Part shown: positions 49,456 to 58,100 of the stretch, piece after piece
Layout of the letters: every line of letters begins with the position of its first letter
How positions within the stretch are numbered: the stretch's first letter is position 1
NCBI GenBank assembly: GCA_903813345.2
Contig: CAIIXF020000006.1
Coordinates: forward strand, 2,668,001-2,732,000
From: Owenia fusiformis
Lineage: Eukaryota > Annelida > Polychaeta > Sabellida > Oweniidae
Length of the DNA: 64,000 nt
Reading direction: 5' to 3'
Made by a program: the position numbers and the translations under genes
The notes under the pieces: generated by a model
What the model saw: only the letters and a program-made list of their open reading frames with translations
What the model was told of the DNA's origin: nothing
Database searches by the model: none

Positions 49456-49555
49456 ACCGCCACCGCCGCCACCGCCACCGCCGCCGCCGCCGCCACCGCC
49501 GCCGCCGCCGCCACCGCCGCCGCCACCGCCGCCACCGCCGCCGTCGCCGCCACCG

Positions 49556-49587
<32 letters not shown>

Positions 49588-49610
49588 GCCACCGCCGCCG
49601 CCACCGCCAC

Positions 49611-49641
<31 letters not shown>

Positions 49642-49650
49642 ACCGCCGCC
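49456..49650. repeat. (CCGCCA/CCGCCG)n microsatellite, left
   Basis: About 195 bp of CCG/CCA triplets at the inner edge of the left terminal repeat. The right counterpart at 51802-51955 is shorter (about 154 bp), so the tract has changed length in at least one arm since insertion. Its open frames (poly-Pro, poly-Ala/Val) are artefacts. Confidence 0.95.
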
Positions 49651-49704
49651 ACTATCAACAACAACCCAACAATAACAGTAAAATGCATTTTAGTGCTTAA
49701 GTTG

Positions 49705-49710
49705 TTTATT
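49705..49710 (-). terminator. Poly(A) signal AATAAA for the element's genes
   Basis: AATAAA on the minus strand, 52 bp past the stop codon of the small basic protein gene. I see no AATAAA between it and the stop codon of the ATPase gene, so both transcripts probably end here and share a 3' end. Confidence 0.6.
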
Positions 49711-49762
49711 TAATATACATATTGTCATTTATACAAATTATTTCATAGTCCATTGTTGATGA

Positions 49763-50197
49763 TCACTGTCTGCGTTGACGTTTTCCAGGTGGGCCAGAAT
49801 ACACCATAACATCCCTCTTTTTCTTAGGTTTCTTAAAAAGTCTATTCATCACATTTCCATTATAGGTGTGGTCAAAGGAATCATTGTCACTCATTTGTCT
49901 GTAAACTCTCTTTGATGGCAGATCCCGTTCAGCCATTTCTTTCTGCTGCTTGTCAATTTCTGCCTTTGCCCTCTGATAAACAGCTTCAGTGGGACTGACG
50001 TGTTGAACAATTGATTCGCGGACTGATGACACTGGTATCCACTTGAGTTTTCCTCGCCTACCATATCCAGCGTGTTCTATGACTCTACCTTCTACCTGGG
50101 CTCGTATAAACTTCTTCCACACTTCTGGGTCATCCACATAAGGCACTATCTTAGGCATTGTTGCTTCCTCAGTTTCTCTCAAATATATGATGCTCAT
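49763..50197 (-). CDS. Small basic protein of the Polinton-like element
   Basis: Intact frame of 144 codons, or 131 if translation starts at Met14. The second start is favoured: a minus-strand TATA box (50211-50220) lies only 14 bp before Met1, so a start of transcription 25-30 bp downstream would fall between Met1 and Met14. From Met14 the protein begins MPKIVPYVDDPEVWKKFI, has a glycine/basic patch (GYGRRGKLKW, 44-53), a charged helix (about 69-92) and a basic C-terminus with KKPKKKR (122-128, like a nuclear localisation signal) and GPPGKRQRRQ at the very end. I do not recognise the family. The basic tail and its place beside a packaging ATPase would fit a DNA-binding core or minor capsid protein, but that is inference. 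Confidence 0.75.
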   Translation of the reverse strand: MSIIYLRETEEATMPKIVPYVDDPEVWKKFIRAQVEGRVIEHAGYGRRGKLKWIPVSSVRESIVQHVSPTEAVYQRAKAEIDKQQKEMAERDLPSKRVYRQMSDNDSFDHTYNGNVMNRLFKKPKKKRDVMVYSGPPGKRQRRQ

Positions 50198-50210
50198 GTC
50201 TAAGGTTTCT

Positions 50211-50220
50211 CTTTATATTC
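50211..50220 (-). promoter_or_regulatory. TATA box for the small basic protein gene
   Basis: GAATATAAAG on the minus strand, in the 60-bp gap between the two genes. Its position relative to Met1 (14 bp) and Met14 (about 53 bp) suggests translation from Met14. The same TATA-to-ATG distance (about 53 bp) is seen for the ATPase gene, which supports this reading. Confidence 0.55.
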
Positions 50221-50257
50221 TCATCGTAGTGACTAAAAGGGACTACGGAACGTTCAT

Positions 50258-51694
50258 TCACAAAATCTCACTACGTTCTTCTTCCATCTCACCAGATGTA
50301 TCTGTATCTTCTGAATCATGTCCGTCAATAGACGCTTCATCGTTAAACATTTCATCAGCGATATAAGAATATTTGGCCAACGTTTTTCTGATAGCTCTCA
50401 ACAGAGACATGTCTTGATCAACTAAGAATTCAATTTCTTCTACTATTTCTCGATGTACATCGGCATCTTTGACTTCCATAAATAACCTCAGAATTTCACC
50501 ATAGTCATTTAAAAACTCAGATTTTGCTTTGGGATAAAGTTTTGCTTTGAGCTTTTGAGTAATTTCCTTCTCTGGTAATCCCCTGGTAGTGTATTTTTCA
50601 TACAAAGTGTCAGCTTCTTTTTTCAATACATCCAACACGTTCTGCTTCAGAGTAGAAAATGTATAATTTTCCTTCAAATCTTCAGCATGGGGTTCATTTT
50701 TACCAGAGTCTTCATATTGGCAATATTTTTGATGTATGTCTGCATGTTTTGTGGTAATCAACACTGTTCCACAGTCTTTACAATGGGGGAGATGTAAAAC
50801 GGAGGGGTTTCTTAGAGTAACATCATCCATTGGACCTGGATACGTAGCATCCATCTGAGTTGGTTGAACAATGGTATTAGGTCGGAATTCCGACATATCT
50901 TGCCTCTGTTGAGCAGTGGAGCTCCCTGCCGTGTTATAAAAATGTTGAAATGATGTATATGGAACACTTTCTGCAACTTGCTGCAATGCATTAGGCTTAA
51001 GCCTCGAACCATCTTCAGTTTCTTGCTTCAGATCCACCACTAAGTAACCAAATGGATTTTCCGTAGCTTGTCTGTAAATGTCAAGTAAAATATGTGTCTT
51101 TCCAGGATACATTTGAGATGCCAAAACACTTATCTGTCTTTGATCCCTCGGGTTCTTGAACAGAACCAAGTAATGGCTGTTTAAGCTCATTGTTCTGCTT
51201 TCTCCATTGGGTGGGAAAATATTTTGTTGTAGCGTGATAATGGATATATTTTTGTGATGAGAACCCGCTGTGTATAGCAATGTAACTGCCTTGTTAAGGT
51301 CCGCCATGAGATCATCTATCACAACCAAATTGGTCACATTTCCATCGAAGTAATCGGGCTTCATCAAGTCATCGCAAAGTCCCATGACAAACTCGATATG
51401 AGGCTGTTTTCTCTTTATTTCTGCATACAAAGGCTGCCATTGTTTGAAGAACCATACTATTCTTTGTGGTGGTGGATTGATTAATTGTTCGGCTCTATCA
51501 ATAAGGTCGACAACATAGGTTGTCTTTCCACATCCAGTAGGACCTGCAACAATTTTAGTAAATGGATGCCTGAACTGTATAGGTGAGTCGAGATCGAAGT
51601 TAGTCTCGTCTTTTTTGTGAATGTTTCTCATATGTCTCAGAAGAATATCCTTCCTGGCAAATGTGCCAGAACACACGGAGCAAATATAATCCAT
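50258..51694 (-). CDS. A32-like genome-packaging ATPase with two zinc fingers
   Basis: Intact 478-residue frame. Order of parts: N-terminal C2H2 finger (C5-C8-H21-H26); P-loop ATPase with Walker A GPTGCGKT (51-58), Walker B LVVIDDL (123-129), a polar sensor strand ITLQQN (152-157) and NSHYLVLFKNPRD (171-183); a second, C2HC finger (C304-C307-H320-C324); then a helical, charged region ending in an acidic tail (about 450-478). The ATPase core is of the FtsK/HerA-like A32 type that Polintons/Mavericks, adintoviruses and large DNA viruses use to pump DNA into capsids. Those enzymes are usually smaller (about 200-280 residues), so the C-terminal half is extra. It stands alone: no capsid or protease gene accompanies it. 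It is transcribed with the small basic protein gene 60 bp downstream, probably to a shared poly(A) site. Confidence 0.88.
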   Translation of the reverse strand: MDYICSVCSGTFARKDILLRHMRNIHKKDETNFDLDSPIQFRHPFTKIVAGPTGCGKTTYVVDLIDRAEQLINPPPQRIVWFFKQWQPLYAEIKRKQPHIEFVMGLCDDLMKPDYFDGNVTNLVVIDDLMADLNKAVTLLYTAGSHHKNISIITLQQNIFPPNGESRTMSLNSHYLVLFKNPRDQRQISVLASQMYPGKTHILLDIYRQATENPFGYLVVDLKQETEDGSRLKPNALQQVAESVPYTSFQHFYNTAGSSTAQQRQDMSEFRPNTIVQPTQMDATYPGPMDDVTLRNPSVLHLPHCKDCGTVLITTKHADIHQKYCQYEDSGKNEPHAEDLKENYTFSTLKQNVLDVLKKEADTLYEKYTTRGLPEKEITQKLKAKLYPKAKSEFLNDYGEILRLFMEVKDADVHREIVEEIEFLVDQDMSLLRAIRKTLAKYSYIADEMFNDEASIDGHDSEDTDTSGEMEEERSEIL

Positions 51695-51746
51695 GTTGCC
51701 ACGTAGATGAGGTTGCGCTGAATGAATGAATCAAGCCTGCTTTTCA

Positions 51747-51754
51747 CTTATATA
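51747..51754 (-). promoter_or_regulatory. TATA box for the ATPase gene
   Basis: TATATAAG on the minus strand, 53 bp before the ATPase start codon. It lies in the short unique stretch between the right GGC tract and the gene. A CATTCATTCAG stretch about 25-30 bp further on would suit an initiator. Confidence 0.7.
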
Positions 51755-51801
51755 GTTTTAATGCATCCCTCTGTTGAATAAAATATGATAAAGGCACAAA
51801 A

Positions 51802-51851
51802 GGTGGCGGCGGCGGCGGTGGCGGCGGCGGTGGCGGCGGCGGTGGCGGTGG

Positions 51852-51927
<76 letters not shown>

Positions 51928-51955
51928 GGCGGCGGTGGCGGCGGTGGCGGTGGGG
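51802..51955. repeat. (GGTGGC/GGCGGC)n microsatellite, right
   Basis: About 154 bp of GGC/GGT triplets, the inverted counterpart of 49456-49650, at the inner edge of the right terminal repeat and just upstream of the ATPase TATA box. G-rich on the plus strand, hence able to form quadruplexes. Confidence 0.95.
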
Positions 51956-53242
51956 TCGAAGAGTGCAATAATCTGATCTGATTGATTGAAATGGTTCTGC
52001 AGCTCATTTGCATATACACTTTGATTGGTCGAAAATGTTCTGCTGTAAAACTGTTAACGTTAGCATTTTTTATTATTTATCTTGTAGGGGTTTATATTTT
52101 TATCAGTGGCATGTTAAATTAACAGATGCCTATTAAAGCGTGTTATTTTGTATAGTGGGTGGGTGTCTTTTTTGTGAAAATGCCTTAAACTCCAAAAATT
52201 AGCAGAAATCGATCAACAGTGACTGAAATCGCCGAAACGTGACACTTCAAAAAATACTTTAAATTGACCCAGGAGTAAGAATCAAGTGATAGTTTGGTAA
52301 AAGAATGCCTCAAACTCCAGGAATCACCAAAAACCACTCAAGCGTGAAAATTGTAAAAATACTCTTAAATGTATCGGGAGTAAGAATACTGTGTCCATTT
52401 GGTGATTAAATACCTCAAACTCAAGAAATAAGCGAAAATCACTCAAGCGTGAAGATTGGAAAAATATTCTAAAATGACTCCAAAGTAAGAATCAAGTAAT
52501 CGTTTGGAGAAAAAATTAGCACAAATTGATCAACTTGACAATTTAAAAATATTCTAAAATAACTCAGGAGACGTTTTGGTTATAAATATTCAATACCTGT
52601 CTGGACTTGTTAAATTGTGCAGAAATTCTCCTCTATTGAGTGATTTTCTTTTATCTGATTGGATGAGAATATACCACAACCCGATTGGTTAAAATTATTC
52701 TGAAACTCTAAACATAATTGGTTAAAATAATCCAAACATACTGTGCCCTGATTGGTTAAAATGATTCTGCAAGTCAAAACCTGATTGGTTAAAAATTACT
52801 GTACTCTGATTGGTTAAAATAATTCTGCAAGCTAAAACCTGTTTGGTTGAAATGGTTCTGCAGTTATCTTTTTTACTATTTTATCAGTTTGTTATCCACC
52901 TTTGACCTATAACAATGAAACATCCATGAAGTAGACAAGATAGCTTATCACATAGTCACCAGGTTACCTTAACAGTGTTTGTTTGATTATCTTATCAATT
53001 GAGCTCTCTCTTATCAGTTATCAGTAACCTTTGACCAGTTTGTTTGATTATCTTATCAGTTAACTCCTCTCTTATCAATTATCAGTAACCTTTGACCAGT
53101 TATGTTACTCCCAGTGCACATTGCGTCATTTCCGGTGGAACGTGGAACACGTGACCTATGACGTCACTTCCGGTGGAACGTGGAACGTGGAACAGTAAGT
53201 ACCGGTGCCGGTAGGGGGTCGAAAGGCCCGCCGTATACTACT
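51951..53242 (-). repeat. Right terminal inverted repeat
   Basis: Mirror of 48165-49456, ending GGCCCGCCGTATACTACT. It carries the same internal layers in reverse, including an ATGCAAAT octamer (minus strand, 52006-52013), the CCAAT cluster and the ETS/CRE block. Confidence 0.95.
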
Positions 53243-53248
53243 TATAGC
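53243..53248. repeat. Target site duplication, right copy (TATAGC)
   Basis: Perfect copy of 48159-48164, abutting the right terminus. Confidence 0.95.
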
Positions 53249-54505
53249 TTTAACATCAAATAGTACGGGATCACCTTAAATAGTCCCGATCAACCATCAA
53301 TCCATATTAAATGCATACTAATTCGGGACCAGTTCTTATCGAACTCAGAGGTGGAATGGATGAGAGATGCATTGTTCAATGATGGCCCGTTTTGAGTTAA
53401 AAAATCACTCAATAACAATATCAAGTTCTTGTTTCAATTTGGACTTTTCTGAAAGTTGACGAACTCGATTTTTAATACAGCCGAGAAAACCTGGAATTTC
53501 AGAAAAGGTATCCCCAACTTTTTTCAATTCTTTAGTTGGGAAGTATGTGCCCAAGGAGAAGAAAGAAGCAAGCATAAACATTCAGGAGACAATAGCCAAA
53601 ACTATAGTTGAACTATGCAGTCCAGTTTTTATGTCACCCCTACAAGTGGTGGCATAATGGCAGGTGGTGACATTTTGCATGTTAATGTATTGTTTTATTT
53701 GGAACCAGTCTAATCTTCTTTAGCGGGCCGTTTCTCATCTCATTCACACCCCTATTTACTGTAAACCTTTCTCATTCAAATACTGCAGTAGTGCTAAATG
53801 TGCAGTTATGCCAATTTGGGAGCTTCGTATTCGGTAGTTTATATCTAGAATCTGCGCGCAGGGCAGATGAAAGAAGGTTATTGCAAAACAAAAAAATATG
53901 AAGACTTTTCTTGGCTAACCCTGTAGATTCACATTGTACGTTGAATTACACGCCATCTTTCAATCGATAAAAAGTTAATTTCATTGGACAGTTTATCAAG
54001 TCAGGAGTTTATTGAAAAGGATCATTCTGATACACATCACACTCTTGTTTTTCAACTAAAACTGCAACTCCAAAATTCAGAGTAAATTTGAACCATAAAT
54101 GACAATTTAATATTGACTTGAACACTAGTTGATGAACAGTTCTTAAAATATGTGTATTTTTGTTTTCTTAGATATCTTTATTTCAAATAATCTATATTCA
54201 CTGATGTATTGAAGAAACTTTTTAAAATCTTGAGATTCTACCATATTTTACACCTCCAATAAAAAATCCCCTGTAATCACAGCGAATATTGTTAATTGAG
54301 CAGTTTTGATGTTGGACTAGACAAATCGGAATACTTTATAATGCTTTCTAGATACACCTGACCAGACCTGCCTGTACACCGAAGAGGGGCTCTATCATTG
54401 TTATTAAGTCTCCTTCACCCAGCTTGACTCTTTCCCCTGCTTGTTTCCAAGAGAGTTGAGCTCATGTGCTTGAAAGCGCCATCTTCCCAAGCCCCTGTTC
54501 TTTAA
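53249..54505. other. Intergenic, 3' of the ParB-fold gene
   Basis: AT-rich sequence with no coding signal. A minus-strand AATAAA at about 54177-54182 lies some 325 bp past the stop codon of the ParB-fold gene and may be its poly(A) signal. Confidence 0.6.
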
Positions 54506-55150
54506 CTACTTTACAGTTTGTGTACTTATGCTTGAAAGTGAAGACACAGTTCCTTTCTGTCTGTCAGCGGTCTTAACATTGCGTCTGTCTCTATCTATAG
54601 GAATTAGGTCGATATCCAACCAAAATCCTTCCTTTTTCAAGATCTCTATATTTTCACGGAGCATCTTATTTACCTTCATTGTCTCATATCTATATCTATA
54701 ATCTTTGTTTATCTCAGCCTGACATTTTCCTGCTTTGAAATAGCGCCAAACTTTGATGATTTTATCCAAACTTTGGTTAAGGTCTTTCTCGTTAATAACA
54801 CTGACTGTCTTCCCATGGTTTGAATTTCGGAATATTTTCCTCCACATCCATTTTTCCTCGGGAATTTTAATTGCTGTTATCTGTTTAGTGATGTTCAATT
54901 TCTCTAACTGTTTAAAGAGATATAATCGTCTATTACCTTCTACTACCCAGTATTTCTGGTCCCATAGCATAACGTCCATGGATTCTAAATCCCCGGGAGA
55001 TGAAGTCCCGTAGAGCAGACTTCTGAAAGTATCAGCCAGGTTTGTACCGTCCTCAAAGTGACATTTCACTATATCTTGGGTGTATAGGATCTCTGCAGGG
55101 TTTAACTGAACCAATTCATGCGGTCTGCTCCGTATTGCCCTCTCAGCCAT
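54506..55150 (-). CDS. ParB/sulfiredoxin-fold domain protein
   Basis: Intact single-exon frame of 214 codons. The first ~90 residues look like a ParB/sulfiredoxin-type fold: a target-strand motif AEILYTQDIVKCHFEDGTNL (19-38), a predicted helix (DTFRSLLYG), then DVMLWDQKYWVVEGNRRLYL (59-78). The GNRR at 72-75 corresponds to the G-(E/N/D)-x-R motif of the nucleotide-binding loop in ParB relatives. Eukaryotic genomes carry many stand-alone proteins of this type whose function is mostly unknown. The rest is a charged helical region (about 100-185) and a serine/threonine-rich tail. The start has a good context (AAAACTATGG). Lack of introns beside a transposon-rich region could mean a retrocopy or mobile origin, but nothing shows this directly. 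Function not assigned. Confidence 0.7.
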   Translation of the reverse strand: MAERAIRSRPHELVQLNPAEILYTQDIVKCHFEDGTNLADTFRSLLYGTSSPGDLESMDVMLWDQKYWVVEGNRRLYLFKQLEKLNITKQITAIKIPEEKWMWRKIFRNSNHGKTVSVINEKDLNQSLDKIIKVWRYFKAGKCQAEINKDYRYRYETMKVNKMLRENIEILKKEGFWLDIDLIPIDRDRRNVKTADRQKGTVSSLSSISTQTVK

Positions 55151-58100
55151 AGTTTTGGATGATTTGGTCAGAGTTTGATCAATATATTGGAATTGACTCT
55201 CCTTAAAGGGATGTCACTGTGTCGAGAATGTTCAAAAGTTTAGTCTTGATCCTGTCGAGGAATGTCCAATGTAGAAAGGTAGCCGCTCTGTTGTAAGTGT
55301 GGTTGTAGAATGTAGAACCTGTTTGCTTGTGGCTGCTATCCCATTTTTAAAGATACCTGAAATTAGAAACAATCTTTATTACTATATATTGCATATTAAA
55401 CTTTTACTACATGATTGCATTACTTATACACAAGCTACCCTGTTTCTAAAAATAGGCATATTCTCGGAGGCCATTTTTAGCTTCAAAACCTTAAAAACAG
55501 CGGATCCTTAAACGCTCTCCGGATCTCGGCCAATGGAGCATAATCTAATATATGTACCATATCAACTTATAGCAAGAACCAGTGGTCCATAATATCGTAC
55601 ACAATTTTATTCATCGTCACTGGAGTAACTCATTTAGTCTACGTATTCTTGAGTCTGTAAATGGTAGCTCAGTGTCAACTAAATGGCAGACCTAAGTGTC
55701 AAGTCATTCTACTATTGAACTGATATCGATGTCATTGAACAATACTCACTCCCAAACAGTAAACCAATTTGCTCGTAACTTGTATAAATATTACCTTAGA
55801 CAAGTGATAGTTGAAGTATTGCGATTCTAAACATTGGTATAAACATACAAATCAATCAGTATTTGCCTGTTCAATGGTTTGATTGTGTCGGTGCTTTTGT
55901 AAATGTTTATTTACACCACGTTTTAACGTGTCAAAATAAACACGGCCATCAAAGTATTTTCATTTTACAATTTTTGCCGCTCCTGACCTTTTAGAATATT
56001 CTAAACATTGATGTTTAAATTGCTTAATGTAGTAAGGGTGGATCTAAAATACAAATTCCAATTTGTGTAAGAAAGAAATGCGGCCAATAATTTACATGGC
56101 TACCTTTTAATCGTTACATTAATCAAAGTAACTCGGTATTTAACTCTGATCCGAATTTACACCAACCTTGACAAGATTCAGAACTAAATGGAACTATCAA
56201 CAGACTACTTAAAACATATAACTTTAAAAAGTTCGAATCTAAGTCTATGGAATGTGCAAGTTTCACTTATGTTGTTATCATTTTAAAAGAAATTTAAGGA
56301 TGAAGAAATTTCTTAAATGCCACTTGAATAATATACTGCTAATATTTGAATGTTCTCTAATACTAGCCTGAAATATAGAAAATATAAAAGAAAAGATACT
56401 CTAAACTAATCCCCTTTGTTCAATAATTCTATCGGCACTCCAGTACTTATTGGCGTTTCTTAGCAACTTGGAATAAGATCTTGACATAGTTTTTAAGGAT
56501 CAATGCTTGTTGCTAATGCCACTAAATCCTTGTAATGTTGTATATTGCAAGAATATATTAGACGTTCTCCTACCACAGTTAGGCAACACCGACTTTCCAT
56601 TGAATTGCATGTTAATTAATGAATGTGCTTGAATTTTTTCCTTAACATTACAACACCGCTATGTGCTTTACTTAGTATTAATCTATTAGTATTATTTAAT
56701 TAGTATTACTTAGTCTAGATCGGCCTGACATTGTATATATCTATAGTCGTTTATCATTGTTATTTATTTCGTTGACAGCATGATAGCCACTCAATTTCTT
56801 ATATTTATATAAACTTGACTTTATAAACCGTGACTAGAGATCCCTTAACCAGCCAATATGGAAACCAAACCAAACCAAAAGTTGATCCTGCTTTTTATAA
56901 TTTAATTTTTGGTTCAACTGCAACATTTAAATTCGATCCGCGTACGATGTGCATCTCAAACAACCCCGGATTAACATAAATCTAGGTTTAGATGATATAT
57001 CGAAAATGTCCATTTGAATTAAGCAGAGAATGTCTCCCATTTCGGGCCCTCGAGATTTCACAAATGTTCTTTTCATTACTTCATTCGCTATCTGGGGGAC
57101 AATTGCATTTAATTCTGCATTTCAGCATAAGAATATCTTTTGAGCTAGGCAATTTGGCGCCGTAACCACGAGGTTGCGAGTTCGAGACGCGAGTGCTCCT
57201 TGTGTTTATACATTTGTAATGCATAGGATTTCTGAACCACCGATATATTGAACTGAAACTACTGCATTAACTGAACTCCACTGTACACTTTAAATTTTCC
57301 AAATGAGGATTCTCTATTATGATTATAAAAAGTTATTAAAGGGTAAATGGCGACCACCTTTTGTGTCACCCTGTAGATCGACCATGAGGGGCTTTCACAT
57401 TCAGAACGTAATGTTGTGTACAACGGATAGAAGTTGTCATAAACGATTTCCTTAGCCAGACACTTTTGAAGTTTCCAATTTATAAATCGTTAAGTTCTTT
57501 GATCACGATATCCCAGACAATGCAAACCCGGGGAGTTGTGAAAATATTTGCCATTTCGATTAACAATCACGTCGATTTGATATGGGTATTCTCCTATTTG
57601 ATTTCTATTTCGATACGTTCTATTTCTACGATAAAATTCGGAGATTTGTTTATTTATTCCAAACTAAACATTTGTACAAAAAGTAGTGTAATCATATTCT
57701 TTTCATAATCTAACACTTGGACAGTTGAATAGTTTTGATATGTGATCCTTGAAGTATACCTATAGAGTATACTTAGTATATGAATATATCATATACGTAT
57801 TATTACGTATTATATATATTGCACGTATTACTTAATATAATGATCGGTATTACTATTTTTACTGTATGTAATGTTTATCGTTGGATGTACGCTTGGCCGA
57901 ATAAGGCATTAGTATAAATAAATCCTATATTATTATATAGGTATACGTTTATGATTCAAATATCACCAAACACCCAACATCATGTAATTCGAATTCGAAT
58001 TTCAAAACAAGAGAGCGATCTAGGAGCAAATGATTAATATTGAAAGGCAAAGAGAAGTTATTTTGAGGCCTAGGAGTGCAGCCATAAAACGTTTAAATGA

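Larger units (their letters stand above)
48165..49456 (+). repeat. Left terminal inverted repeat
   Basis: 1,292 bp matching the reverse complement of 51951-53242 with no net length difference: the TTCGACCCCA at its inner end pairs with the mirror bases exactly 1,282 bp from each terminus. The one substitution I noticed is C at 48485 against T in the mirror copy. It begins AGTAGTATACGGCGGGCC. Internal layers are listed separately: ETS/CRE motifs, a CCAAT-box cluster and ~105-bp tandem units, followed inward by a GCC-rich tract. Confidence 0.95.
48165..53242. mobile_element. Miniature Polinton/Maverick-like element (5,078 bp)
   Basis: A complete element with three Polinton/Maverick hallmarks: a perfect 6-bp target duplication, 5'-AG termini, and long terminal inverted repeats (~1,292 bp, positionally symmetric). 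The interior of about 2.5 kb holds two intact minus-strand genes, a packaging ATPase and a small basic protein. Typical Polintons are 15-20 kb and also encode protein-primed DNA polymerase B, a retroviral-type integrase, a cysteine protease and capsid proteins; none of these is present. The near-identical repeats and intact reading frames point to a recent insertion. It is either a non-autonomous derivative or a satellite that relies on a full-length relative for replication and integration. It lies about 3.9 kb upstream of the NOS1AP start codon. Confidence 0.9.

Noticed and set aside
49388-49675. Poly-proline frame, and its mirror at 51744-52019, plus poly-Ala/Val frames opposite
   Set aside because: All arise from the GCC/GGC triplet tracts in the terminal repeats. 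The shared first residues only reflect the two arms being inverted copies.
57140-57215. Intact tRNA gene
   Set aside because: B-box-like sequence is present but the stems do not fold into a cloverleaf; listed as a SINE-like relic only.
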